From: Cervus elaphus
Taxonomy: Eukaryota > Chordata > Mammalia > Artiodactyla > Cervidae
Assembly (NCBI RefSeq): GCF_910594005.1
Contig: NW_025316725.1
Coordinates: 310,001 to 374,000, forward strand
DNA length: 64,000 bases
Direction of reading: 5' to 3'
Made by a program: the position numbers and the translations under genes. Shown piece by piece: positions 22,224-34,156 of this stretch. The number at the start of each line of letters is the position of its first letter. The first letter of the stretch is position 1. The notes beneath the pieces were generated by a model. That model was not told where the DNA came from. It saw only the letters and a program-made list of their open reading frames with translations, and searched no databases.

Positions 22224-23019
22224 TTGGTCCACGGAGCTCTTTTGTGTTACTACAGTGACCTCAGGATCCCTCTAGCCTTGAAACAGTGTTCTTGGGGTTT
22301 CTCTGGAGTGCCATCAAGGTAATCAAGGCTCCTTTCATGTGTGATGTGCAACACGGAATTGCTCTGCTCGCAGTGCAGGGGAATCGGGCCTCATCTCGCG
22401 GCGAGGGGGAAGTCTCATGGTTTTTGTCGAGTTGCGGCGGGAACCTGGAGTATATTCTCGAGTAACGACGGGGATAGCCCTTCCTCACACGTGTTTGTTC
22501 AGCGATGTCAGGACTCCTGCCTTGTTGCGAGGGACAACTCGGGATTCTCCTCGAGGATTGGCAGGGCAATTGGGACGCCTCTCCAGCTGAGGCGGGAGGC
22601 CAAGTGTCCCTTTCCACGTGCCAAAGGAATCCTGGGACTCCTAAGAAGTTTCACGAGGAGTCAGGCATCGTCTCCTTTGGAGGCACTGATCTCTGCGTAC
22701 CTCTGGAGTTTTCAAAGGATGTGAGGCCTCCGGTCGCGATGAGGTGGGGAACTAGGTCTTTCTCTGTGGTCTCCACAGGGGATTCAGACATCCTTTCGTC
22801 TTGGGAGATGCAAGACGAGCCTGCATTCAAGTCACTGCAGTGATATGCGGCCTTATTTCGAGTCAGGGCATCGCGGTGTCCATTCCACTTGAGGCCCCAA
22901 ACTCAGGGTCCCTCTCACATACCTAGAGCTGAGAGAAGCCTCCTCTTGAGGTGCTTGTGGTAAGGTGGTATTCCTCTGGAGTCGAAGCCAGGGACTAACC
23001 TCTCATCTCGACTTGATTC
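22224..23019 (+). repeat. Satellite monomer M28
   Basis: 796 bp. First of the GATAGCCC class: AAGGTAATCAAGG, CTGCTCGCAGTG, TTTTTGTCGAG, GGGAGGCCAAG, GCCAAAGGAATCC, CCTAAGAAGTTTC. Members: M28, M32, M37, M64, M77 and parts of M43, M46, M71. Confidence 0.95.
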
Positions 23020-23814
23020 TTGGGCCACGGAGCTCTTTCGTGTTGCTACAGTGACCTCAGCATCCCTCTAGCCTTGAAACAGTGTTCTTGGGCTTTCTCT
23101 GGAGTGCCATCAAGGAAATCAAGGTTCCTTTCATCTTTGATGTCCAATACGGAATTGCTCTTCACGCAGTGCAGGGGAATCGAGCTTCATCTCGCGGCGA
23201 GGGGGAAGTCTCATGGTTTTTCTCGAGGTGCGGCGGGAACCTGGGGTATATTCTCGAGTTAGGAGGGGGATGGCTCTGCCACACACGTGTTGGTTCAGCG
23301 ACGTCAGGACTCCTGCCTAGTAGCGAGGGACAACTCGGGAATCACTTCGAGGCTTGGCAGGGCAATTGGGATGCATCTCCAGGTGAGGCGGGAGACCAAG
23401 GGTCCCTTTCCACGTGGCACAGGAATCCTGGGACTCCTATCAATTTTCACGAGGAGTCAGGCATCGTCTCCTTTGAAGGCACTGATCTCCGCGTACCTCT
23501 GGAGTTTTCAAAGGATGTGAGGCCTCCGGTCACGGTGAGTGGGGAACTAGGTCTTTCTCTGTGGTCTCCACAGGGGATTCAGACATCCTTTCGTCTTGGG
23601 AGATGCAAGACGTGCCTGCATTCAAGTCACTGCAGGGATATCCGGCCTTATTTCGAGTCAGGACATCGCGGTGTCCATTCCACTTGAGGCCGCAAACTCA
23701 GGGTCCCTCTCACATAGCTAGAGCTGAGAGAAGCCTCCTCTTGAGGTGCTTGTGGTAAGGTGGTATTCCTCTGGAGTCGAAGCCAGGGACTAACCTCTCA
23801 TCTTGACTTGATTT
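23020..23814 (+). repeat. Satellite monomer M29
   Basis: 795 bp. Unusually divergent: GTTAGGAGGGGG, GGCTCTGCC, AGTAGCGAGGG, ATCACTTCGAGG, GATGCATCTCC, GGTCACGGTGAGTGG (1-bp deletion). The front TGTCCAATACGG is shared with M33, M38 and M47. Confidence 0.95.
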
Positions 23815-24610
23815 TTGGCCCACGGATCTCTTTCTTGTTGCTACAGTGACCTCAGGATCGCTCTAGCCTTGAAACAGTGTTCTTGGGGTTTCTCTGGAGT
23901 GCCATCAAGGAAATCAAGGCTCCTTTCATGTATGATGTGCAACACGGAATTGCTCTGCACGCAGTGCAGGGGAAGCGGGCCTCATCTCGTGGCGAGGGGG
24001 AAGTCTCATGGTTTTTCTCGAGTTGCGGCGGGAACCTGGGGTATATTGTCGAGTTACAACGGGGATGGCCCTTCCACCCACGTGTTTGTTCAGCGACGTC
24101 AGGAATCCTGCCTAGTTGCGAGGGACAACTCGGGATTCTCCTCGAGGCTTGGCAGGGCAATTGGGACGCCTCTCCAGCTGAGGCGGGAGACCAAGAGTCC
24201 CTTTCCACGTGCCAGAGGAATCCTGGGACTCCTAAGAAGTTTCACGAGGAGTCAGGCATTGTCTCCTTTGGAGGCACTGATCTCCGCGTAACTCTGGAGT
24301 TTTCAAAGGATGTGAGGCCTCCGGTCGTGATGAGGTGGGAAATTAGGTCTTTCTCTGTGGTCTCCACAGGGGATTCAGACATCCTTTCGTCTTGAGAGAT
24401 GTAAGACGAGCCTGCATTCAAGTCACTGCAGGGATATCCGGCCTTATTTTGAGTCAGGGCATCGCGGTGTCCATTCCACTTGAGGCCGCAAACTCAGAGT
24501 CCCTCTCACATACCTAGAGCTGAGAGAAGCCTCCTCTTGAGGTGCTTGTGGTAAGGTGGTATTCCTCTGGAGTCGAAGCCAGGGACTAACCTCTCATCTC
24601 GAGTTGATTT
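23815..24610 (+). repeat. Satellite monomer M30
   Basis: 796 bp. CACGGATCTC joint class. Close to M41 (GGGGAAGCGGG, CCTAAGAAGTTTC, GTGGGAAATTAGG). Private: TATTGTCGAG, GCGTAACTCTGG, CTTGAGAGATG. Confidence 0.95.
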
Positions 24611-25405
24611 TTGGGCCACGGAGCTCTTTCGTGTTGCTACAGTGACCTCAGGATCCCTCTAGCCTTGAAACAGTGTTCTTGGGGTTTCTCTGGAGTGCCA
24701 TCAAGGAAATCAAGGCTCCTTTCATGTGTGATATGCAACACGGAATTACTCTGCACGCAGTGCAGGGGAATCGGGCCTCATCTCGCGGCGAGGAGGAAGT
24801 CTAATGGTTTCTCTCGAGTTGCGGCGGGAACCTGGGGTATATTCTCGAGTTACGACGGGGATGGCCCTTCCACCCACGTGTTTCTTCAGTGACGTGACTA
24901 GTCTTGCCTCGTTGCGAGGGACAACTCGGGATTCTCCTCGAGGCTTGGCAGGGCAATTGGGACGCCTCTCCAGCTTAGGCGGGAGACCAAGGGTCCCTTT
25001 CCACGTGCCACAGGAATCCTGGGACTCCTATCAAGTTTCACGAGGAGTCAGGCATCGTCTCCTTTGGAGGCACTGATCTCCGCGTACCTCTGGAGTTTTC
25101 AAAGGATGTGAGGCCTCCGGTCGCGATGAGGTGGGGAACTAGGTCTTTCTCTGTGGTCTCCACAGGGGATTCAGACATCCTTTCGTCTTGGGAGATGCAA
25201 GACGAGCCTGCATTCAAGTCACTGCAGGCATATCCGCCTGATTTTCAGTCAGGACATCGTGTTGTCCATTCCACTTGAGGCCGCAAACTCAGGGTCCGTC
25301 TCACATACCTAGAGCTGAGAGAAGCCTCCTCTTGAGGTGCTTGTGGTAAGGTGGTATTCCTCTGGAGTCGAAGCCTGGAACTATCCTCTCATCTCGAGTT
25401 GATTT
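24611..25405 (+). repeat. Satellite monomer M31
   Basis: 795 bp. Class of M36 and M63 (GATATGCAACACGG, GGAATTACTC, GACGTGACTAG). Tail as in M27. Confidence 0.95.
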
Positions 25406-26201
25406 TTGGTCCACGGAGCTCTTTCGTGATGCTACAGTGACCTCAGGATCCCTCTAGCCTTGAAACAGTGTTCTTGGGGTTTCTCTGGAGTGCCATCAAG
25501 GTAATCAAGGCTCCTTTCATGTGTGATGTGCAACACGGAATTGCTCTGCTCGCAGTGCAGGGGAATCGGGCCTCATCTCGCGGCGAGGGGGAAGTCTCAT
25601 GGTTTTTGTCGAGTTGCGTCGGGAACCTGGGGTATATTCTCGAGTTACGACGGGGATAGCCCTTCCTCACACGTGTTTGTTCAGCGATGTCAGGACTCCT
25701 GCCTTGTTGCGAGGGACAACTCGGGATTCTCCTCGAGGATTGGCAGGGCAATTGGGACGCCTCTCCAGCTGAGGCGGGAGGCCAAGTGTCCCTTTCCACG
25801 TGCCAAAGGAATCCTGGGACTCCTAAGAAGTTTCACGAGGAGTCAGGCATCGTCTCCTTTGGAGGCACTGATCTCTGCGTACCTCTGGAGTTTTAAAAGG
25901 ATGTGAGGCCTCCGGTCACGATGAGGTGGGAAACTAGGTCTTTCTCTGTGGTCTCCACAGGGGATTCAGACATCCTTTCGTCTTGGGAGATGCAAGACGA
26001 GCCTGCATTCAAGTCACTGCAGGGATATGCGGCCTTATTTCGAGTCAGGGCATCGCGGTGTCCATTCCACTTGAGGCCGCAGACTCAGGGTCCCTCTCAC
26101 ATACCTAGAGCTGAGAGAAGCCTCCTCTTGAGGTGCTTGTGGTAATGTGGTATTCCTCTGGAGTCGAAGCCAGGGACTAACCTCTCATCTCGACTTGATT
26201 C
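25406..26201 (+). repeat. Satellite monomer M32
   Basis: 796 bp. GATAGCCC class, close to M28. Private: GAGTTGCGTCGGG, GAGTTTTAAAAGG. The joint is CTTGATTCGTGG at its end. Confidence 0.95.
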
Positions 26202-26997
26202 GTGGTCCACGGAGCTCTTTCTTGTTGCTACAGTGACCTCAGCATCCCTCTAGCCTTGAAACAGTGTTCTTGGGGTTTCTCTGGAGTGCCATCAAGGAAA
26301 TCAAGGCTCCTTTCATCTCTGATGTCCAATACGGAATTGCTCTTAACGCAGTGCAGGGGAATCGGGCTTCATCTCGCGGCGAGGGGGAAGTCTCATGGTT
26401 TTTCTCTAGTTGCGGCGGGAACCTGTGGTATATTCTCGAGTTACGACGGGGATGGCCCTTCCACCCACGTGTTTGTTCAGCGACGTTAGGACTCCTGCCT
26501 AGTTGCGAGGGACAACTCGGGATTCTCCTCGAGGCTTGGCAGGGCAATTGGGACGCCTCTCCAGCTGAGGCGGGAGACCAAGGGTCCCTTGCCATGTGCC
26601 ACAGGAATCCTGGGACTCCTATCAAGTTTCACGAGGAGTCAGGCATCGTCTCCTTTAGAGGCAATGATCTCCACGTACCTCTGGAGTTTTCAAAGGATGT
26701 GAGGCCTCCGGTCGCGATGAGGTGGGGAACTAGGTCTTTTTCTGTGGTCTCCACAGGGGATTCAGACATCCTTTCATCTTGGGAGATGCAAGACGAGCCT
26801 GCATTCAAGTCACTGCAGGGATATCCGGGCTTATTTCTAGTCGGGGCATCGCGGTGTCCATTCCACTTGAGGCCGCAAACTCAGGGTGGCTCTCACATAC
26901 CTAGAGCTGAGAGAAGCCTCCTCTTGAGGTGCTTGTGGTAAGGTGGTATTCCTCTGGAGTCAAAGCCAGGGACTAACCTCTCATCTCGAGTTGATTT
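26202..26997 (+). repeat. Satellite monomer M33
   Basis: 796 bp. Front TGTCCAATACGG. Back TTTAGAGGCAATG, GGGCTTATTTCTAG and CAGGGTGGCTC, shared with M40 and M45. Confidence 0.95.
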
Positions 26998-27793
26998 TTG
27001 GTCCACGGAGCTCTTTCGTGTTGCTACAGTGACCTCAGGATCCCTCTAGCCTTGAAACAGTGTTCTTAGGGTTTCTCTGGGGTGCCATCAAGGAAATCAA
27101 GGCTCCTTTCATGTGTGATGTGCAACACGGAATTGCTCTGCACGCAGTGCAGGGGAATCGGGCCTCATCTCGCGGCGAGGAGGAAGTCTAATGGTTTTTC
27201 TCAAGTTGCAGCGGGAACCTGGGGTATAGTCTCGAGTTACGACGGGGATGGCCCTTCCTCACACGTGTTTGTTCAGCAACGTCACGACTCCTGCCTAGTT
27301 GCGAGGGACAACTCGGGATTCTCCTCGAGGCTTGGCAGGGCAATTGGGACGCCTCTCCAGCTGAGGCGGGAGATCAAGGGTCCCTGGCCACGTGCCACAG
27401 GAATCCTGTGACTCCTATCAAGTTTCACGAGGAGTCAGGCATCGTCTTCTTTGGAGGCACTGATCTCCGCGTACCTCTGGAGTTTTCAAAGGATGTAAGG
27501 CCTCCGGTCGCGATGAGGTGGGGAACTAGGTCTTTCTCTGTGGTCTCCACAGGGGATTCAGACATCCTTTCGTCTTGGGAGATGCAAGACGAGCCTGCAT
27601 TCAAGTCACTGCAGGGATATCCGGCCTTATTTCGAGTCAGGGCATCGTGGTGTCCATTCCACTTGAGGCCGCAAACTCAGGGTCCCTCTCACATACCTAG
27701 AGCTGAGAGAAGCCTCCTCTTGAGGTGCTTGTGGTAAGGTGGTAATCCTCTGGAGTCGAAGCCAGGGAATAACCTCTCATCTCGAGTTGACTT
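26998..27793 (+). repeat. Satellite monomer M34
   Basis: 796 bp. CAACGTCACGAC class (TATAGTCTCGAG, CCTTCCTCACACG, GGGAGATCAAG, CCTGTGACTCC). Tail GGTAATCCTCTGG with GGGAATAACC, which in every case precedes an AACACTGTTC monomer. Confidence 0.95.
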
Positions 27794-28589
27794 TTGGGCC
27801 ACGGAGCTCTTTCGTGTTGCTACAGTGACCTCAGGATCCCTCTAGCCTTGAAACACTGTTCTTGGGGTTTCTCTGGAGTGCCATCAAAGAAATCAGGGCT
27901 CCTTTCATGTGTGATGTGCAACACGGAATTGCTCTGCACGCAGTGCAGGGGAATCGGGCCTCATCTCGCGGCGAGGGGGAAGTCTCATGGTTTTTCTCGA
28001 GTTGCGGCGGGAACCTGGGGTATATTCTCGAGTTACAACGGGGATGGCCCTTCCACCCACGTGTTTGTTCAGCCACGTCAGGACTCCTGCCTAGTTGCGA
28101 GGGACAACTCGGGATTCTACTCGAGGCTTGACAGGGCAATTGGGACTCCTATCCAGCTGAGGCGGGTTACCAAGGGTCCCTTTCCACGTGCCACAGGAAT
28201 CCTGGGACTCCTACCAAGTTTCACGAGGAGTCAGGCATCGTCTCCTTTGGAGGCACTGATCTCCGTGTACCTCTGGAGTTTTCAAAGGATGTGAGGCTTC
28301 CGGTCGCGATGAGGTGGGGACCTAGGTCTTTCTCTGTGGTCTCCACAGGGGATTCAGACATCCTTTCCTCTTGGGAGATGCAAGACGAGCCTGCATTCAA
28401 GTCACTGCAGGGATATCCAGCCTTATTTCGAGTCAGGGCATCGCGGTGTCCATTCCACTTGAGGCTGCAAACTCAGGGTCCCTCTCACATACCTAGAGCT
28501 GAGAGAAGCCTCCTCTTGAGGTGCTTGTGGTAAGGTGGTATTCCTCTGGAGTCGAAGCCAGGGACTAACCTCTCATCTCGAGTTGATTT
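27794..28589 (+). repeat. Satellite monomer M35
   Basis: 796 bp. Twin of M62: GAAACACTGTTC, AATCAGGGCTCC, CAGCCACGTCAGG, GCTTGACAGGG, GAGGCTTCCGG. Private: GGATTCTACTCG. Confidence 0.95.
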
Positions 28590-29384
28590 TTGGTCCACGG
28601 AGCTCTTTCGTGTTGCTACAGTGACCTCAGGATCCCTCTAGCCTTGAAACAGTGTTCTTGGGCTTTCTCTGGAGTGCCATCAAGGAAATCAAGGCTCCTT
28701 TCATATGTGATATGCAACACGGAATTACTCTGCACGCAGTGCAGGGGAATCGGGCCTCATCTCACGGCGAGGAGGAAGTCTAATGGTTTCTCTCGAGTTA
28801 CGGCGGTAACCTGGGGTATATTCTCGAGTTAGGACGGGGATGGCCCTTCCACCCACGTGTTTGTTCAGTGACGTGACTAGTCCTGCCTCGTTGCGAGGGA
28901 CAACTCGGGATTCTCCTCGAGGCTTGGCAGGGCAATTGGGACGCCTCTCCAGCTGAGGCGGGAGACCAAGGGTCCCTTTCCACGTGCCACAGGAATCCTG
29001 GGACTCCTATCAAGTTTCACGAGGAGTCAGGCATCGTCTCCTTTGGAGGCACTGATCTCCGCGTACCTCTGGAGTTTTCAAAGGATGTGAGGCCTCCGGT
29101 CGCGATGAGGTGGGGAACTAGGTCTTTCTCTGTGGTCTCCACAGGGGATTCAGACATCCTTTCGTCTTGGGAGATGCAAGACGAGCCTGCATTCAAGTCA
29201 CTGCAGGCATATCCGCCTGATTTCCAGTCAGGACATCGTGTTGTCCATTCCACTTGAGGCCGCAAACTCAGGGTCCGTCTCACATACCTAGAGCTGAGAG
29301 AAGCCTCCTCTTGAGGTGCTTGTGGTAAGGTGGTATTCCTCTGGAGTCGAAGCCTGGAACTAACCTCTCATCTCGAGTTGATTT
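28590..29384 (+). repeat. Satellite monomer M36
   Basis: 795 bp. Twin of M63: CATATGTGATATGC, CTCACGGCGAGG, GAGTTACGGCGG, GACGTGACTAG. Tail as in M27. Confidence 0.95.
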
Positions 29385-30180
29385 TTGGTCCACGGAGCTC
29401 TTTCATGTTACTACAGTGACCTCAGGATCCCTCTAGCCTTGAAACAGTGTTCTTGGGGTTTCTCTGGAGTGCCATCAAGGTAATCAAGGCTCCTTTCATG
29501 TGTGATGTGCAACACGGAATTGCTCTGCTCGCAGTGCAGGGGAATCGGGCCTCATCTCGCGGCGAGGGGGAAGTCTCATGGTTTTTGTCGAGTTGCGGCG
29601 GGAACCTGGGGTATATTCTCGAGTTACGACGGGGATAGCCCTTTCTCACACGTGTTTGTTCAGCGATGTCAGGACTCCTGCCTTGTTGCGAGGGACAACT
29701 CGGGATTCTCCTCGAGGATTGGCAGGGAAATTGGGACGCCTCTCCAGCTGAGGCGGGAGGCCAAGTGTCCCTTTCCACGTGCCAAAGGAATCCTGGGACT
29801 CCTAAGAAGTTTCACGAGGAGTCAGGCATCGTCTCCTTTGGAGGCACTGATCTCCGCGTACCTCTGGGATTTTCAAAGGATGTGAGGCCTCCGGTCGCGA
29901 TGAGGTGGGGAACTAGGTCTTTCTCTGTGGTCTCCACAGGGGATTCAGACATCCTTTCGTCTTGGGAGATGCAAGACGAGCCTGCATTCAAGTCACTGCA
30001 GGGATATCCGGCCTTATTTCGAGTCAGGGCATCGCGGTGTCCATTCCACTTGAGGCCGCAAACTCAGGGTCCCTCTCACATACCTAGAGCTGAGAGAAGC
30101 TTCCTCTTGAGGTGCTTGTGGTAAGGTGGTATTCCTCTGGAGTCGAAGCCAGGGACTAACCTCTCATCTCGAGTTGATTC
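29385..30180 (+). repeat. Satellite monomer M37
   Basis: 796 bp. GATAGCCC class, twin of M64 with the HindIII-type AGAAGCTTCCTC tail. Private: CCCTTTCTCACACG, CTCTGGGATTTTC. Confidence 0.95.
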
Positions 30181-30975
30181 TTGGTCCACGGAGCTCTTTC
30201 GTGTTGCTACAGTGACCTCAGCATCCCTCTAGCCTTGAAACAGTGTTCTTGGGCTTTCTCTGGAGTGCCATCAAGGAAATCAAGGTTCCTTTCATCTGTG
30301 ATGTCCAATACGGAATTGCTCTTCACGCAGTGCAGGGGAATCGGGCTTCATCTCGCGGCGAGGGGGAAGTCTCATGGTTTTTCTCGAGTTGGGCGGGAAC
30401 CTGGGGTATATTCTCGAGTTACGACGGCGATGCCCCTTCAAAACACGTGTTTGTTCAGCGACGTCAGGACTCCTGTCTAGTTGCGAGGGACAACTCGGGA
30501 TTCTCCTCGAGGCTTAGCAGGGCAATTGGGACGCCTCTCCAGCTGAGGCGGGAGACCAAGGGTCCCTTTCCACGTGCCACAGGAATCCTGGGACTCTTAT
30601 CAAATATCTTGAGGAGTCAGGCATCGTCTCCTTTGGAGGCACTGATCTCCGCGTACCTCTGGAGTTTTCATAGGATGTGAGGCCTCCGGTCGCAATGAGG
30701 TGGAGAACTCGGTCTTTCTCTGTGGTCTCCACAGGGGATTCAGACATCCTTTCGTCTTGGGAGATGCAAGACGAGCCTGCATTCAAGTCACTGCAGGGAT
30801 ATCCGGGCTTATTTCTAGTCAGGGCATCGCGGTGTCCATTCCACTTGAGGCCGCAAACTCAGGGTGGCTCTCACATACCTAGAGCTGAGAAAAGCCTCCT
30901 CTTGAGGTGCTTGTGGTAAGGTGGTATTCCTCTGGAGTCGAAGCCAGGGACTAAGCTCTCATCTCGAGTTGATTT
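30181..30975 (+). repeat. Satellite monomer M38
   Basis: 795 bp. Twin of M65 except for the tail: TGTCCAATACGG, GAGTTGGGCGGG, TCAAATATCTTG, GTTTTCATAGG, GGAGAACTCGG. Tail CAGGGTGGCTC as in M33. Confidence 0.95.
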
Positions 30976-31770
30976 TTGGTCCACGGAGCTCTTTCGTGTT
31001 GCTACAGTGACCTCAGGATCCCTCTAGCCTTGAAACAGTGTTCTTAGGGTTTCTCTGGGGTGCCATCAAGGAAATCAAGGCTCCTTTCATGTGTGATGTG
31101 CAACACGGAATTGCTCTGCACGCAGTGCAGGGGAATCGGGCCTCATCTCGCGGCGAGGAGGAAGTCTAATGGTTTTTCTCGAGTTGCAGCGGGAACCTGG
31201 GGTATAGTCTCGAGTTACGACGGGGATGGCCCTTCCTCACACGTGTTTGTTCAGCAACGTCACGACTCCTGCCTAGTTGCGAGGGCAACTCGGGATTCTC
31301 CTCGAGGCTTGGCAGGGCAATTTGGACTCCTCTCCAGCTGAGGCGGAAGACCAAGGGTCCCTTGCCGCGTGCCACAGGAATCCTGGGACTCCTATCAAGT
31401 TTCACGAGGAGTCAGGCATCGTCTCCTTTGGAGGCACTGATCTCCGCGTACCTCTGGAGTTTTCAAAGGATGTGAGGCCTCCGGTCGCGATGAGGTGGGG
31501 AACTATGTCTTTCTCTGTGGTCTCCACAGGGGATTCAGACATCCCTTCGTCTTGGGAGATGCAAGACGAGCCTGCATTCAAGTCACTGCAGGGATATCCG
31601 GCCTTATTTCGAGTCAGGGCATCGCGGTGTCCATTCCACTTGAGGCCGCAAACTCAGGGTCCCTCTCACATACCTAGAGCTGAGAGAAGCCACCTCTTGA
31701 GGTGCTTGTGGTTAGGTGGTATTCCTCTGGAGTCGAAGCCAGGGACTAACCTCTCATCTCGAGTTGATTT
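30976..31770 (+). repeat. Satellite monomer M39
   Basis: 795 bp. CAACGTCACGAC class with the same front as M34 (TCTTAGGGTTTC). A 1-bp deletion gives GCGAGGGCAACTC. Back: CTTGCCGCGTGCC, AACTATGTC. Confidence 0.95.
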
Positions 31771-32566
31771 TTGGGCCACGGAGCTCTTTCGTGTTGCTAC
31801 AGTGACCTCAGGATCCTTCTAGCCTTGAAACAGTGTTCTTGGGGTTTCTCTGGAGTGCCATCAAGGAAATCAAGGCTCCTTTCATGTGTGATGTGCAACA
31901 GTTAATTGCTCTGCACGCAGTGCACGGGAATCGGGCCTCATCTCGCGGCGAGGGGGAAGTCTCATGGTTTTTCTCGAGTTGCAGTGGGAACATGGGGTAT
32001 ATTCTCGAGTTATGACGCGGATGGCCCTTCCACCCACGTGTTTGTTCAGCGACGTCAGGACTCCTGCCTATTTGCGAGGGACAATTCGGGATTCTCCTTG
32101 AGGCTTGGCAGAGCAATTGGGACGCCTCTCCAGCTGAGGCGGGAGACCAAGGGTCCATTGCCACGTGCCACAGGAATCCTGGGACTCCTATCAAGTTTCA
32201 CGAGGAGTCAGGCATCGTCTCCTTTAGAGGCAATGATCTCCACGTACCTCTGGAGTTTTCAAAGGATGTGAGGCCTCCGGTCGCGATGAGGTGGGGAACT
32301 AGGTCTTTTTCTGTGGTCTCCACAGGGGATTCAGACATCCTTTCATCTTGGGAGATGCAAGACGAGCCTGCATTCAAGTCACTGCAGGGATATCCGGGCT
32401 TATTTCTAGTCAGGGCATCGCGGTGTCCATTCCACTTGAGGCCGCAAACTCAGGGTGGCTCTCACATACCTAGAGCTGAGAGAAGCCTCCTCTTGAGGTG
32501 CTTGTGGTAAGATGGTAATCCTCTGGAGTCGAAGCCAGGGACTAACCTCTCATCTCGACTTGATTT
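31771..32566 (+). repeat. Satellite monomer M40
   Basis: 796 bp. Twin of M45 at 3978 bp: CAACAGTTAATTGC, GCAGTGGGAACATGG, GAGTTATGACG. Back as in M33. Confidence 0.95.
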
Positions 32567-33362
32567 TTGGACCACGGATCTCTTTCGTGTTGCTACAGTG
32601 ACCTCAGGATCCCTCTAGCCTTGAAACAGTGTTCTTGGGGTTTCACTGGAGTGCCATCAAGGAAATCAAGGCTCCTTTCATGTGTGATGTGCAACACGGA
32701 ATTGCTCTGCACGCAGTGCAGGGGAAGCGGGCCTCATCTCGCGGCGAAGGGGAAGTATCATGGTTTTTCTCGAGTTGCGGCGGGAACCTGGGGTATATTC
32801 TCGAGTTACGACGGGGATGGCCCTTCCACCCACGTGTTTGTTCAGCGACGTCAGGACTCCTGCCTAGTTGGGAGGGACAACTCGGGATTCTCCTCGAGGC
32901 TTGGCAGGGCAATTGGGACGCCTCTCCAGCTGAGGCGGGAGACAAAGGGTCCCTTTCCACGTGCCACAGGAATCCTGGGACTCCTAAGAAGTTTCACGAG
33001 GAGTCAGGCTTCGTCTCCTTTGGAGGCACTGATCTCCGCGTACCTCTGGAGTTTTCAAAGGATGTGAGGCCTCCGGTCGTGATGAGGTGGGAAATTAGGT
33101 CTTTCTCTGTGGTCTCCACAGGGGATTCAGACATCCTTTCGTCTTGGGAGATGCAAGACGAGCCTGCATTCAAGTCACTGCAGGGATATCCGGCCTTATT
33201 TTGAGTCAGGGCATCGCGGTGTCCATTCCACTTGAGGCCGCAAACTCAGAGTCCCTCTCACATACCTAGAGCTGAGAGAAGCCTCCTCTTGAGGTGCTTG
33301 TGGTAAGGTGGTATTCCTCTGGAGTCGAAGCCCGGAACTAACCTCTCATCTCTAGTTGATTT
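32567..33362 (+). repeat. Satellite monomer M41
   Basis: 796 bp. CACGGATCTC class, closest to M30. Private: GGTTTCACTGG, GGGAGACAAAGGG, CAGGCTTCGTC. Confidence 0.95.
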
Positions 33363-34156
33363 TTGGTCCACGGAGCTCTTTCGTGTTGCTACAGTGACCT
33401 CAGGATCCCTCTAGCCTTGAAACAGTGTTCTTAGTGTTTCTCTGGAGTGCCATCAAGGAAATCAAGGCTCCTTTCATGTGTGATGTGCAACACGGAATTG
33501 CTCTGCACGCAGTGCAGGGGAATCGGGCCTCCTCTCGTGGCGAGGAGGAAGTCTCATGGTTTTTCTCGAGTTGCGGCGGGAACCTGGGTTATATTCTCGA
33601 GTTACGACGGGGATGGCCCTTCCACACACGTGTTTGTTCTGCGACGTCAAGACTCCTGCCTAGTTGCGAGGGACAACTCGGGATTCTCCTCGAGACTTGG
33701 CAGGGCATTTAGGACGCCTCTCCAGCTGAGGCGGTAGACCAAGGGTCCCTTTCCACGTGCCACAGGAATCCTGGGACTCCTATCAAGTTTCACGAGGAGT
33801 CAGGCATCGTCTCCTTTGGAGGCACTGATCTCCGCGTCCCTCTGGAGTTTTCAAAGGATGTGAGGCCTCCGGTCGCGATGAGGTGGGGAACTAGGTCTTT
33901 CTCTGTGGTCTCCACAGGGGATTCAGACATCCTTTCGTCTTGGGAGATGCAAGACGAGCCTGCATTCAAGTCACTGCAGGCATATTCCCCTGATTTCCAG
34001 TCAGGACATCGTGTTGGCCATTCCACTTGAGGCCGCAAACTCAGGGTCCGTCTCACATACCTAGAGCTAGAGAAGAATCCTCTTGAGGTGCTTCTGGTAA
34101 AGTGGTATTCCTGTGGAGTTGAAGCCTGGAACTAACCTCTCATCTCGAGTTGATTT
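33363..34156 (+). repeat. Satellite monomer M42
   Basis: 794 bp. Tail of M27 type with private changes (ATATTCCCCTG, GTTGGCCATTCC) and a short deletion giving AGAGCTAGAGAAG. Mid: GGGCATTTAGGACG. Confidence 0.95.

Larger units (their letters stand above)
27794..30780 (+). repeat. Dispersed duplicate of 49,274-52,260
   Basis: M35, M36, M37 and most of M38 match M62, M63, M64 and M65 at a constant offset of 21,479-21,480 bp. By eye there are about four to eight differences per monomer in M35/M62 and M36/M63. Shared rare variants are CATATGTGATATGC, GAGTTACGGCGG, GACGTGACTAG and AGAAGCTTCCTC. The two copies part in the tails of M38 and M65. Confidence 0.85.
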
